Assembly: GCF_001940455.1 (NCBI RefSeq)
Contig: NZ_MKQR01000009.1
Coordinates: 689,384 to 753,383, forward strand
Source: Actinokineospora bangkokensis
GTDB taxonomy: Bacteria; Actinomycetota; Actinomycetes; Mycobacteriales; Pseudonocardiaceae
Reading direction: 5' to 3'
DNA: 64,000 nt
Shown here in pieces: positions 51,450 to 60,855 of this stretch. How positions within the stretch are numbered: position 1 is the stretch's first letter; each line of letters starts with the position of its first letter. The position numbers were made by a program, and so were the translations under genes. Under the pieces are notes generated by a model. The model was not told the origin of the DNA. It did not search any database and saw only the letters and a program-made list of their open reading frames with translations.

Positions 51450-53746
51450 GCGCGGCCCCACCGCCGCGGCGGCGGCGCAACCCGTTCGCCGACATGGCCG
51501 TGGCCAACGTGTCGGTCATCGACGGCGACCCCGACACCGCCGAGGTCACCGTGACCACCGACGCGGTGCGCACCGCGTTCTCCTTCCTCGACGACTACCT
51601 CGACGCCCACACCGGCGACGGCACCGACGGCGCCGACGACCGCGCCGGGGGCACGGTGATCGCCCTGCTGGGCGACTACGGCATCGGCAAGACCCACCTG
51701 TCGGTGCGCATGGTCGCCCGCGCCCGCGCCCGGCTGGGCAACCCGCGCGCCGCGGTCTACCTCGACGCCGCCGCCGCGGACTTCCTGTCGCTGTACCGGC
51801 GGTTCATGGCGACCCTGGGCGTGGACGGGGTGGTGGCCCAGGTCAACGACTACTACGCCGACCAGGTCGCCGAGGCGCTGGAGCCCTCGGGGCTGACCCG
51901 CGCCGACGTGCGGGCGATGACCGGCGCCGACGCCGAGGGCACCGACCCCGGCGAGCTGCGCTGGCACGAGATCGCCCGGGAGCTGGGGCTGCTGGAGTCG
52001 CGGCTGCTGCGGCAGGTGCGCGAGACCCTGGCGGGGGTGACCTCCTCCCCCGACTTCGCCGCGGCGCTGACGCTGCTGCTGCGCCCGGGGTTCCAGGAGG
52101 CGGTGTGGAACTGGCTGACCGGCGGGCGCCCCGAGCAGATCCTGGTCGACCGGGGGGTGAGCCGGGTCATCGACGACGACCTGGCGGCCCTGGAGGCGCT
52201 GCGGGTGTTCGCGCTGCTGCTCGGCGGCCGCGACCGCCGGTTCGTGCTGGTGGTCGACGAGCTGGACAAGATCTTCTCCGCCCAGCACGCCCCCGGGCAC
52301 GCGGTGATGGCGGAGTTCCAGGAGCTGCTGCAGGTGGCCACCAAGGCCGGGGCGTGCCTGGTGCTGGGCGGGCTGCCGGAGGTGTGGCCCGCCCTGTCCG
52401 GGCCGGTGCGCGCCCGCATCCCGCACCCGGTGCGGCTGGCCGGGCTGACCGAGGGGGAGATCACCGACTTCATCCTGCGCACCCAGGAGCTGACCCTGGG
52501 CACCCGCACCCTGGCCCCGTTCACCCCCCCGGTGGTGCGCACCATCCGCATGATCACCCGCGGCAACCCGCGGGAGGTGATCCGGTTGTGCCACCGGGCG
52601 TTCCGGCTGGCCGACGACCGCCGCCGCCAGACCGGCGACGAGTCGGTGCTGGTCGACGACGCGATCATCAACCAGGCCAACACCGAGCTGTTCGGCACCC
52701 CCTCCGGCGACGACATCCGCGACCAGATCGGCCGGGTGCTGGGGATGGCCAACTGGGACCACTACCGCGACCGGGTGCTGGGGGCGCGCGCGGACACCCG
52801 GGTGGACTACTGGGTGCGCTTCCCCCAGCGCGGGTCGGGGTGCGCGCTGCTGCTGACCAGGGCGCTGCTGACCGACGCCGACGTCGAGGACGTGGTGTCG
52901 CGGATCATCTCGGTGCGCGGGGCGGAGCCGCACGCGGTGGTGCTGCCGCTGGTGACCGGCACCCCCACCGACATGGCCGTGGCCAGGGTGCGCGAGCAGC
53001 TGGGCTACGAGCCGGTGCTCTACCGGCAGTCGACCTTCGTCGACGACCTGGTGACCGCCCTGGAGACGGCGATGGCCCGGCTGCCGGAGCTGGACGCGGC
53101 GGACCCGGTGGGGCAGGTGCTGGCCCAGACCGACCAGATCATCCGCCGGATGGCCACCATGCACCGGGACCTGCTGGAGCAGATCCAGCACGGCACCGAC
53201 CGGGTGGAGTCGGCGGTGGGCCGGTCGGCGCCGGTGGAGGCCCCGACGACCCCGCCCGCGGCCGACGAGCCGGGGTTGCCCGCCCCGGTGGCGGAGCTGT
53301 TCGCCGAGGCTGTGGCGGCGATCCAGGCGCTGACCACGGTGGACCCGGAGGTGTCGCGGGCGTTCGAGGCGGGCGGCTACGAGGCCGCCGACGCCGCGCT
53401 GCGCATCGTCGAGCGCCCGGACGTGGTGGCCGCGGCGGGCACGGGCCGGTTGCTGGCGGAGGTGGTGGTGCGGTTCCGGGCGTCGGTGGCGGGGTGGTTC
53501 CGCCGGTTCCCCCCGGCGCCGGGGGCGGGGGTGACCGGGGGCGGGTCGGCGGAGGCGCGGGCGGCGCTGGAGGGCATCTGCAACGTCTACGACGCGATGG
53601 CCGAGTACCTGCCGACGTTCCGGTTGCTGCCGCTGGCGTCGGTGGCCGGGCGCCCGGAGGACGCGGTGGCCAGGGTGGAGGAGGCGCTGCGCAACCTCAG
53701 CTTCCGGGTGCGGCGGGCGGCGCTGCGCGCGGCCGCGGGCCGCTGA
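51446..53746 (+). CDS. AAA/STAND-like ATPase, unknown role
   Basis: 766 residues. Walker A is GDYGIGKTHLS near residues 73-83 and Walker B is FVLVVDELDKIF near 270, both intact. A sensor-like VLGGLPEVWPAL and a winged-helix-like ITRGNPREVIRLCHRAF segment follow, so the first 450 residues resemble Orc1/Cdc6-type or KAP-like ATPases. The C-terminal 250 residues are helical with no recognised domain. GTG overlaps the previous stop (GTGA). With an extracytoplasmic partner and a second P-loop protein this may be a signalling or defence complex, which is speculation. Confidence 0.75.
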   Translation: MSAAPPPRRRRNPFADMAVANVSVIDGDPDTAEVTVTTDAVRTAFSFLDDYLDAHTGDGTDGADDRAGGTVIALLGDYGIGKTHLSVRMVARARARLGNPRAAVYLDAAAADFLSLYRRFMATLGVDGVVAQVNDYYADQVAEALEPSGLTRADVRAMTGADAEGTDPGELRWHEIARELGLLESRLLRQVRETLAGVTSSPDFAAALTLLLRPGFQEAVWNWLTGGRPEQILVDRGVSRVIDDDLAALEALRVFALLLGGRDRRFVLVVDELDKIFSAQHAPGHAVMAEFQELLQVATKAGACLVLGGLPEVWPALSGPVRARIPHPVRLAGLTEGEITDFILRTQELTLGTRTLAPFTPPVVRTIRMITRGNPREVIRLCHRAFRLADDRRRQTGDESVLVDDAIINQANTELFGTPSGDDIRDQIGRVLGMANWDHYRDRVLGARADTRVDYWVRFPQRGSGCALLLTRALLTDADVEDVVSRIISVRGAEPHAVVLPLVTGTPTDMAVARVREQLGYEPVLYRQSTFVDDLVTALETAMARLPELDAADPVGQVLAQTDQIIRRMATMHRDLLEQIQHGTDRVESAVGRSAPVEAPTTPPAADEPGLPAPVAELFAEAVAAIQALTTVDPEVSRAFEAGGYEAADAALRIVERPDVVAAAGTGRLLAEVVVRFRASVAGWFRRFPPAPGAGVTGGGSAEARAALEGICNVYDAMAEYLPTFRLLPLASVAGRPEDAVARVEEALRNLSFRVRRAALRAAAGR

Positions 53747-53779
53747 CCCCACCGCGGGCGCCTGTTGGTGCCGGGTGGG

Positions 53780-54538
53780 TCAGCCGAAGAGGGGGAAGCG
53801 GTCGGCCAGGGCGGTCTCGGCCCCGGTCAGGGGCAGTCGCCCGGTGCCCTTGAGGGCGTAGGTGCGGTCGTCCCAGTCGAACGGGGCGGGGTGGCCCAGC
53901 AGCCCGTCGAGGACCCGCCGCACGCGCCGCAGCCCGTCCGGGTCGGCGGCGGGGGCGTCGGGGACCTCGGCGGTGAGGTCGAGGTGGTGGACGGTGGCCT
54001 CGACGACGAGGGTGTCGAGGAAGTCGGTGGTGGTCAGCACGTGCCCCTGGGTGCCCACCGCCGGGTGCGGGCACCGCTGCGCGGCGACCACCGCGGCCGC
54101 CGCGGTGGCCCGCCACTCGGCCACCAGCGCCCCGGGCGGGTAGGCGGCGGTCACCGCGCGCACGAACCGGGCGTGCTCGTCGTCGGTGGTGTCACTGGTG
54201 TCGGTGGTGTCCGCGCGGCCGGGGAACCCGAGCCAGTAGGTGACCGCGTCGCGGTCGGGGGCCCGGTCGCCGGGGGTGTTGAGGGCGACCAGGGCGCGGC
54301 GGGCGTCGCAGAGCTGGTGGAACAGCAGGTCCCCGGCGTGCCACCCGGCGCACCCGGTGCCCACCCCCGCCAGGCCACCCCCTGCCCCCTCGATGTGCTC
54401 GGTGACCTCGGTGATGGCCGCGTAGCAGCGGCGCAGGGCGTCGACGACGGCACGGCGGTCGGGTGCTGGTGCGCTCACCCCCGTGCTGTTCCCCGCCGCG
54501 ACCGATCCCACTCCCCCCAGGCCGGGGCGGGGCGTCAT
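53780..54538 (-). CDS. Maleylpyruvate isomerase/DinB-type protein (MDMPI family)
   Basis: 252 residues. The N-terminal DinB-like four-helix bundle has GCAGWHAGDLLFHQLCDARR and EATVHHLDLTAEVPDAP, whose His residues form the metal site. A short C-terminal domain follows. The family uses mycothiol in isomerase or transferase reactions. ATG at 54538 overlaps the preceding stop (ATGA), so it is the last gene of the fxsA-fxsT operon. A thiol-dependent chemistry linked to the peptide pathway is possible but not shown. Confidence 0.82.
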   Translation of the reverse strand: MTPRPGLGGVGSVAAGNSTGVSAPAPDRRAVVDALRRCYAAITEVTEHIEGAGGGLAGVGTGCAGWHAGDLLFHQLCDARRALVALNTPGDRAPDRDAVTYWLGFPGRADTTDTSDTTDDEHARFVRAVTAAYPPGALVAEWRATAAAAVVAAQRCPHPAVGTQGHVLTTTDFLDTLVVEATVHHLDLTAEVPDAPAADPDGLRRVRRVLDGLLGHPAPFDWDDRTYALKGTGRLPLTGAETALADRFPLFG

Positions 54539-55509
54539 TCGGGCAGCAGGGACAGGTCGGCGGCGAGCCCGGCGACGCGGTCGTCGGCGGCGCCCACCCG
54601 CCGCTGGTCGAGGGTCACCCCCACCAGGTAGCGGCGGGCGGGCAGCCGCCGGTAGAACACCGCCCCGCCCTCCACGTCCAGCACCAGCCGCAGCAGCCTG
54701 CCACCCAGGGCACCGGCGGCGGCCCGGTTGAGCTCGTTGGCCCGCGGCCCCAGGTCGGCGCCGAGGTCGGTGTAGTAGGCGCGCCGCTCGGTGGCGGTGA
54801 GCCCGTCGGGGTCGCACAGGGCGAGCACGGTGGGGTCGTCGAGGCAGTCGACGGTGGTGATGGGGTGGTCGTCGGCCCAGTAGGTGAGCAGGTGCAGGGT
54901 GTCGGGGCCGACGTGGGCGCGCAGCAGGTCGGTGATCGCCGTCGCGTCGGTGCCGGGGCGGGTGATGGGCCGGGTGGGGGACTCGCCCGGGTCGGCGGGG
55001 ACGGCGGTGGTGTCGAAGGACCCGTAGTTGGGGGCGGGCAACCCGTCCAGGGCCCGCAACCGGGTGGCCAGGGCGGCCACCGCCCGGTCCCCCGCCGCCA
55101 CCGCCGCGGGCCCCGCGGCCACCGGCATGACCCCGATGACGTCGTCGCCGGGGCGGATGGTGTCGCAGAACAGGGCGTTGCGGTCGGTGGAGACCGCGGT
55201 GCGCACCAACCGCCCGGTGCGCGCCTGCTGCAACCGCCGGTCCATCGCCCGCACCGTGGAGGTGACGTGGCGGCCCAACCGCTCCACCGCGTCGCGTCGG
55301 GTCGACCCGGGCAGGTGGTCGGGGCCGGGGGCCGGTTCACCCAACCGGTCGAGGGCGTGGTGCAGGGTGCCCGCCCGGAAGTGGGCGAGGTAGTCCAGCT
55401 CCGGGGTCGCGGCGAACGCCCCCCGCAGGTGCTCGACGACCTCGTCGACCGACCCCGGGGGGTGGGCGGGGTGGGTCTCGTGCGGGTCAGGTCTGGGGGA
55501 TGTCGACAT
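54535..55509 (-). CDS. Unknown protein coupled to fxsT
   Basis: 324 residues, not recognised. It is polar, has no signal or membrane segment, and appears alpha/beta. Distinct stretches are STDRNALFCDTIRPGDDVIG, PNYGSFDTT, LLTYWADDHPITTVDCLDDP, and a C-terminal LRLVLDVEGGAVFYRRLPAR followed by RRYLVGVTLDQRRV. The ATG lies 23 bases inside the fxsT 3' end and its stop overlaps the MDMPI-type gene, so it is embedded in the Fxs operon. I cannot assign a role. Confidence 0.75.
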   Translation of the reverse strand: MSTSPRPDPHETHPAHPPGSVDEVVEHLRGAFAATPELDYLAHFRAGTLHHALDRLGEPAPGPDHLPGSTRRDAVERLGRHVTSTVRAMDRRLQQARTGRLVRTAVSTDRNALFCDTIRPGDDVIGVMPVAAGPAAVAAGDRAVAALATRLRALDGLPAPNYGSFDTTAVPADPGESPTRPITRPGTDATAITDLLRAHVGPDTLHLLTYWADDHPITTVDCLDDPTVLALCDPDGLTATERRAYYTDLGADLGPRANELNRAAAGALGGRLLRLVLDVEGGAVFYRRLPARRYLVGVTLDQRRVGAADDRVAGLAADLSLLPE

Positions 55510-58500
55510 CGATCAGCCTCCAGCCGGTGGTGGCGCCCACGCGGGCGAGGTCGAGGTTGGCGGTGGCGTCGAGGGCGACCGGGTGGTCGGGGCCCAGGTA
55601 GTCCACCGCGTCGTCGCGGGCGGCGGCGGTGACCCCCCTGGCCTCCCGCACCCGCCCGGTGGCCGCCAGCAGCGCCGCCAGGTCCACCGCGGCCGCCAGC
55701 GTCCACGGGTGCACCCGCTCCAACCGGTCGGTCAGCGCCACCAGCGCCGCCCGGTGCCGCTCCTCGGCCCGCTCCCACGCCCCCGCCGCGGCCTCCGCCT
55801 GCCCCAACCCCAGCTCGCACAGGGCCAGGAACGGGTGCCCCTCGGGCAGGTCCAGGTCGCTGTGGAACCCGGTGTGGGCCTCCAGCGCCAGCTCCAGGGC
55901 CATCGCGTGGTCCTGCCCGAAGCGCCGCTGGGCGTGGGCGTAGGACAGGGTCGCGGCCAGCGTGTCGGGGTGGGCGTCACCGAGGGTGGCCCGCAGCACC
56001 GTGCGCGCGTTGCGGGCGTGGCTGCGGGCCCGCCCGGGGTCGGTGGCGCGCAGCGCCCCGGAGAAGTGCCACTCCGCGGCCACGGTCAGCCGGGCGTCGA
56101 CCCCCAGCAGGTCCCGCAGCTTCTGCCACGCGATCTGCAACCCCTCCACCGCCCCCGGGCGGCGCAGGTCCCGCCGGTACATGCCCACGTTCACCGCCGA
56201 CCACCACGTCTCGGCGTTGTCCTGCCCGAACAGCCGCACCCGCCGCCGGTGGTTGTCCTCCTCCAACCGCAGCGCCCCCTCGGTGTCCCCGGACAGGTAC
56301 CGGGAGTGGGCCAGGTTGTTCGCCGCCCGCCGGGTCTGCGGGTGGTCCTCCCCCAGCTCCCGGACGTAGCCCTCCCACGTGGTCTGGTCCTCGACCAAGG
56401 CGTCGGCGTAGCGGCCCAGGCCGCGCAGGTCCCCGCCGAGGCCGCGGGCGGTGGCCAGGGTCGGCAGGTCCCCCGCCGCGTCGGGCAGCGCCCGCTGCCG
56501 GGCCAGGGTGTCCCGGTCCAGCAGCAGCGCCCGCCGCCGGTCGCCCAGGTCGCGGGCCAGGTTGGCCAGCTGCCCGGCCATCCGCAGCCGCAGCGGGTCG
56601 TCCACCCCGAACCGCTCGGCCCAGTCGGCCAGCACCCGGGTGCCGATGTCCAGGGCGGCGTCGAGGATGCCGTACTCCCCGCGGTGCAGGTACAGGTACC
56701 GCACCTGGTTGACCAGCCACCGCCGCACCTGCGGGTCGTCGGAGCCCAGCGCCCTCGAGGCCAGCACGTGCCGCTGCAGCTCGGCGAACCGGTCCGCCGA
56801 GGACACCTCGTCGGAGGTCTCGGCCGGGGCGTAGCGGGCCAGGCACCGCAGCAGCGTCGCCCGCAGGGTCTCCCGCTCGGCGGGGCTCATCAACCCCAGC
56901 ACCACCCCCTGCAGGGTGTTGCCCAGGTGCACCCGGGCCCGCTCCCCCCAGTCGACCTCCAGCAGCCCGTAGCGCTCCCCCAACCACAGCGCCCGGTCCA
57001 CCCTGGTCGCGTCCAGCGCCAGCGCGGTGTCCCCGGCCAGGTCGGCCACCGCCGCCACCAGCGGCCGCGACCGCATCAACCCCAGCGCGATGCCCTGGGA
57101 GGACAGGAACGCCCCGAACCGCACCAGCAGCAGCGTCACCCGCCCCAGCGGCGACCCCGACAGGGTCCGCAGCGTGTGCTCGGTCATCCGGCACCCCGCC
57201 GGGTCGTGGTCCCCGGTCGGCGGCTGCCCGTCGTGCCGGTCGCGGGTCAGCTCCCCCAGCAGCTCCGCCACCGCGTGCCCGGCCGCGGCCAACACCGCCG
57301 CCCCACCCCCGCACAGGTCCTCCACCGCCTCCCGCAACCACCGCGCCGCCAACTCCAGCGCGTACGGGCGGTGGTCCAGGGCGTCGGCGACCGCCGCCGC
57401 CGCGGGCTCGGCCAACCCGGGCACCACCGACGTCAGCAGCGCCGTGGCGTCCCCCGGCGACATCCCGGTCAACTCCACCGTGCCGTCCACCGAGGACCGG
57501 GTCGTGATCAGGATGTGCCCGGTGGTGCCCCCCGGCAGCAGGTCGTCGAGGTCGTCGTCGGCGGGCACGTCGTCGAACACCAGCAGGAACCGCCGGTGCG
57601 CGGGCTCGGTCGCCAACGCCCGCAGCGCCGCCTTCGCCTGGTACCCGGTGGTGCGCCCCAACTGGGCGGCCAACGCCGCCAACGCCAGGAACGCCCGCTG
57701 CCGGTCGTGGGTGGGCACCCACCACACCAGGTCGTAGTCGTAGGCGAACCGGTGGGCGTAGGCCAGCGCCAACTGCGACTTGCCCGACCCCGCCGCCCCC
57801 GTCACCGTCACGATCGCCCGCGCGTCCCCGGTGCGGGCGAACCGGTCCCGCAGGGCGTTGATGTCCGCGTCGCGCGGGGTCAACCGCGGGTTGAGCGCGG
57901 GCACCCCGAACCGGGCCGGGGGCAACCCCGGCAACCGCGGCGCGGGCCCGGCGATCCCCACCCCCCGGTCCACCAACCCCAACGCCCGCAACATCGCCGA
58001 CCGCACCTGGTCGGCGCGCTCGGCCGCCGCCCGCCGCACCGCCGCCACCACCGGCCCCTCCGGGGCCGCGGTCGGCACCACCCGGTGCACCCGCAACCCC
58101 CGGGCCTCGACCACCCCCGCGGCGTCCCCGACCGGCCACCGCTCACCCTCGCCCGCCACGACCACCACCGACGGCGGCGGCCCGGACCCCTCCACCAACC
58201 AGTCCCCCGGGTCGGCCAGGTCCCGCGTGCGCGCCCCCGCCCGCCCCACCTGCTCGCGCACCCAGTCCGCCCACGGCCGGTGCGCCGCCGCCGCGGCCAC
58301 CAGCACCCGGTCGGGCTCGGAGTCGGTGGCCAACCCGAACGCCCGCCGGTAGGTCGCCCGCGTCGCCGCGGGCACCGGGTCCACCGCCGCCAACCCGTGC
58401 CCGGCCAGCACCTCCGCCAGCGCCGCGTACCCGGCCAGCAGCCCCGGCGCCGTGCCCGGCGACTCCACCAGCACCGCCAGCAGCGCCGACGGGTCGTCGT

Positions 58501-59245
58501 GGTGCCAGGCCGGGATCTCCAGGTGCCCGTCCACCGGCGGGTCGTCGGACTGCTCGGCGGTGATCGGCGCGAACGCCCGGTGGATGTCGGTGCGCGTCTG
58601 CGCGGCCACCTCCGCCTCCTCACCCCCGGAGAACGGCGCCGCCAACGCCACCACGTCCACCCGCACCGGCGCCGCCCGCCGCAACCCCGTGGCCACCTCC
58701 ACCGCCGCGGCCACCGCCCGCGGCCCACCCCCGAACACCACCACCGCGATGTCACCCAACGCCGCCGCCGCGGCCAACCGGTCCGGGTCCCGCCCCGCGG
58801 GCAGCATCACCAGCACGTCGTCGTACCCCGACCCGGTCAGCAACCCCCGCAGGTCACCGGCCACCGCCGGACCCGCCGTCGCGGTCACGAAGTCCGGCAA
58901 CCCCCCGGGCACCCCCGTGGAGATCAGGTCCACCGCCGCGGGCAACCCCGGCACCGTGAACCGCTCCAACGCCCCCGGCCCCTCCGGCCGCGCGTGCGCG
59001 GGCACCATCGCCATCAACCCCGCCCACAACCCCGCCCCCACCGCGGTGGTCCCGGAGTGGAACGGGTACAGGAACTCCCGCACCGGCGGCGACTCGGTCG
59101 ACCAGTCCAGCACCAGCACCCGCCGATCGGCAGCGGCCAGCAGCACCGCGGTGTTGGCCACCGCGTCCGCCCGCCCCGGGCGCACCGCCGCCGCGGCGAA
59201 CACCGTCACCGCCGCCTGCCCCACGGCGTCCCGGCGCCCCGTCAT
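55487..59245 (-). CDS. fxsT: FxsT: FxSxx-COOH system NB-ARC/TPR protein
   Basis: 1252 residues. N-terminal part (1-240) is a ParA/MinD-like fold, RVLVLDWSTESPPVREFLYP, but the P-loop normally written KGGxGRT is degenerate here (AAVRPGRADA). A NB-ARC ATPase follows, with intact GAAGSGKSQLALAYAH near 485, Walker B FLLVFDDVPADDD near 558 and GHILITTRS. The last 400 residues are TPR repeats (YADALVEDQTTWEGYVRELG, RRAANNLAHSRYLSGDTEGA). This is the architecture of FxsT, the companion protein of FxSxx-COOH peptides; its role is unproven. ATG 59245 has GAGGT upstream; 59281 is possible. Starts 137 bases after fxsA. Confidence 0.85.
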   Translation of the reverse strand: MTGRRDAVGQAAVTVFAAAAVRPGRADAVANTAVLLAAADRRVLVLDWSTESPPVREFLYPFHSGTTAVGAGLWAGLMAMVPAHARPEGPGALERFTVPGLPAAVDLISTGVPGGLPDFVTATAGPAVAGDLRGLLTGSGYDDVLVMLPAGRDPDRLAAAAALGDIAVVVFGGGPRAVAAAVEVATGLRRAAPVRVDVVALAAPFSGGEEAEVAAQTRTDIHRAFAPITAEQSDDPPVDGHLEIPAWHHDDPSALLAVLVESPGTAPGLLAGYAALAEVLAGHGLAAVDPVPAATRATYRRAFGLATDSEPDRVLVAAAAAHRPWADWVREQVGRAGARTRDLADPGDWLVEGSGPPPSVVVVAGEGERWPVGDAAGVVEARGLRVHRVVPTAAPEGPVVAAVRRAAAERADQVRSAMLRALGLVDRGVGIAGPAPRLPGLPPARFGVPALNPRLTPRDADINALRDRFARTGDARAIVTVTGAAGSGKSQLALAYAHRFAYDYDLVWWVPTHDRQRAFLALAALAAQLGRTTGYQAKAALRALATEPAHRRFLLVFDDVPADDDLDDLLPGGTTGHILITTRSSVDGTVELTGMSPGDATALLTSVVPGLAEPAAAAVADALDHRPYALELAARWLREAVEDLCGGGAAVLAAAGHAVAELLGELTRDRHDGQPPTGDHDPAGCRMTEHTLRTLSGSPLGRVTLLLVRFGAFLSSQGIALGLMRSRPLVAAVADLAGDTALALDATRVDRALWLGERYGLLEVDWGERARVHLGNTLQGVVLGLMSPAERETLRATLLRCLARYAPAETSDEVSSADRFAELQRHVLASRALGSDDPQVRRWLVNQVRYLYLHRGEYGILDAALDIGTRVLADWAERFGVDDPLRLRMAGQLANLARDLGDRRRALLLDRDTLARQRALPDAAGDLPTLATARGLGGDLRGLGRYADALVEDQTTWEGYVRELGEDHPQTRRAANNLAHSRYLSGDTEGALRLEEDNHRRRVRLFGQDNAETWWSAVNVGMYRRDLRRPGAVEGLQIAWQKLRDLLGVDARLTVAAEWHFSGALRATDPGRARSHARNARTVLRATLGDAHPDTLAATLSYAHAQRRFGQDHAMALELALEAHTGFHSDLDLPEGHPFLALCELGLGQAEAAAGAWERAEERHRAALVALTDRLERVHPWTLAAAVDLAALLAATGRVREARGVTAAARDDAVDYLGPDHPVALDATANLDLARVGATTGWRLIDVDIPQT

Positions 59246-59382
59246 CGCGACCTCACATCCCCGCACCCGACATCCCCGCACCCACAGCCGTCCCCCACCA
59301 CCGCTGACGCCCGGCGGACCCGCCGGGATGCCTCCACCCGACCAAGATCACCCGAACGTCGCAGCCACCCGCGGGACACGAC

Positions 59383-59571
59383 CTAGACCGCGTTCTGGAA
59401 CGCGGCGAACCGGTCCGGCCCGCCCCCGCAGCGCAGCACCCGCTCCAACGCCGCCCGCAGCACCGAATCCGGCATCGCCTCCAACTCCGCGAACCCCACC
59501 CCCGACAGGTCCGGCAACCCGACACCCACCTCCGGCGCGGGCCCCACCACCGCGTCCCCCTCACCGCCCAC
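59383..59571 (-). CDS. fxsA: FxsA-type cyclophane RiPP precursor, C-terminus FQNAV
   Basis: 62 residues. A family leader motif LPDLSGVGFAELEAMPDSVL spans residues 19-38, then ALERVLRCGGG and the core PDRFAAFQNAV. FxSxx-COOH peptides end F-x-S-x-x; here Phe58-Gln-Asn60-Ala-Val ends the protein, with Asn in place of Ser. A three-residue Phe-x-Asn is a known cyclophane motif for other maturases. GTG 59571 is chosen for GGAGGGGAGGGGG just upstream and for matching family length. A second Phe sits at residue 55. Divergent from fxsB, upstream of fxsT. Confidence 0.85.
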   Translation of the reverse strand: MGGEGDAVVGPAPEVGVGLPDLSGVGFAELEAMPDSVLRAALERVLRCGGGPDRFAAFQNAV

Positions 59572-59647
59572 CGCGACCCCCTCCCCTCCCGGACCACCCC
59601 GGCACCGCACACCCCGGCGGTCACACCCCGTGGCCCCACCAGCACCG

Positions 59648-59653
59648 AGTGTA
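59648..59653 (-). promoter_or_regulatory. Probable -10 box TACACT upstream of fxsA
   Basis: Reading the minus strand, TACACT lies 77 bases upstream of the fxsA start; transcription would begin near 59641. The -35 region (around 17 bases further up) is poor. An identical TACACT precedes the pseudo-subtilase gene at 63552-63557. Confidence 0.35.
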
Positions 59654-59748
59654 CAGCGCACGACCACCCGAACCCGCGATGAGCCGATCGGGTGCACCAC
59701 CCACGACCAGCACCCCACCACCGGCCACAACCGGGATCATTCACCCGT

Positions 59749-60855
59749 GTGGGCACCGAGAAGGTGACGGCGTTCCGGGAGTTCGTGCTCAAGGTGCACG
59801 GCCGGTGCAACCTGTCCTGCGACTACTGCTACGTCTACGAACTGGCCGACCAGCGCTGGCGCCACCGCCCCGCCGCCATGGCCCCACCCACCGCCGACGC
59901 CGCCGTCGACCGCATCGCCGAGCACGCCGCCACCCACCACCTCGACCACGTCCGCCTCGTCCTGCACGGCGGCGAACCCCTCCTCGCCGGGACCACCGCC
60001 TTGCGCCGGGTCCTCACCCGCGCCCGCGACCGCGTCCCCACCCCCGTCCGGTTCGCCCTGCAGACCAACGCCGCCCTGCTCACCCCCGCCTTCTGCGACC
60101 TGTTCGACGAGTTCGACGTCGCCGTCGGCGTCTCCCTCGACGGCACCCCCGCCGACCACGACCACCACCGCCGCACCCGCACCGGCCGCGGCTCCCACAC
60201 CGCCACCACCCGCGGCCTGCACCTGCTCACCACCACCCACCCCCACCTGTTCGCCGGACTGCTCTGCGTCATCGACCCCACCCACGACCCCCTCGACACC
60301 CTCACCGCCCTCGCCGCCTGGAACCCCCCGCTGGTCGACCTGCTCCTGCCCCACGGCACCTGGGCCACCCCACCCCCGCACCGCACCCCCGACGACCCCG
60401 CCACCCCCTACGGCGACTGGCTCACCACCGCCTTCGACCACTGGTACACCACCGGCACACCCCCCGTGCGCCTGTTCACCTCCCTGCTCGACCTCATCCT
60501 CGGCGGCAGCTCCACCGTCGAAGGCCTGGGCACCACCGCCTCCCCCCAACTGGTCATCGAGACCGACGGCACCCTGGAACGCTCCGACATCCTCGCCGCC
60601 GTCGCCCCCACCGCCTCCGCCACCGGCCTCACCGTCCACCACCACCGCCTCGACGACGCCCTGCTCCCACCCCCACCCCTGTCCGCCACCTGCACCGCCT
60701 GCCCCCTGCTGCCCGTCTGCGGCGGCGGCCACCCCGCCCACCGCCTGCACCCCGACACCGGCCTGATCACCCCCTCGGTCTACTGCCCCGACCTCACCCG
60801 CCTGATCACCCACGCCCTGCACCGCGTCACCACCGACCTGGAACACCTCCGGTGA
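59749..60855 (+). CDS. fxsB: FxsB: radical SAM/SPASM cyclophane-forming maturase
   Basis: 368 residues. The radical SAM cluster motif CNLSCDYCYVYE has Cys20, Cys24, Cys27. LVLHGGEPLL is the family SAM-binding strand and GVSLDGTPADHDHHR a later conserved block. The C-terminal SPASM-type Cys cluster is CTACPLLPVCGGGHP with YCPD. FxsB enzymes crosslink an aromatic ring to a neighbouring residue in the precursor. The start is GTG 59749 (GTG 59764 possible). It is divergent from the precursor gene and overlaps the HExxH gene as GTGA. Confidence 0.92.
   Translation: MGTEKVTAFREFVLKVHGRCNLSCDYCYVYELADQRWRHRPAAMAPPTADAAVDRIAEHAATHHLDHVRLVLHGGEPLLAGTTALRRVLTRARDRVPTPVRFALQTNAALLTPAFCDLFDEFDVAVGVSLDGTPADHDHHRRTRTGRGSHTATTRGLHLLTTTHPHLFAGLLCVIDPTHDPLDTLTALAAWNPPLVDLLLPHGTWATPPPHRTPDDPATPYGDWLTTAFDHWYTTGTPPVRLFTSLLDLILGGSSTVEGLGTTASPQLVIETDGTLERSDILAAVAPTASATGLTVHHHRLDDALLPPPPLSATCTACPLLPVCGGGHPAHRLHPDTGLITPSVYCPDLTRLITHALHRVTTDLEHLR

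Noticed and set aside
55583..59386. A 1267-codon open frame antisense to fxsT
   Set aside because: Gln/His/Arg/Pro-rich shadow of a gene with clear NB-ARC and TPR motifs on the other strand; caused by very high GC.
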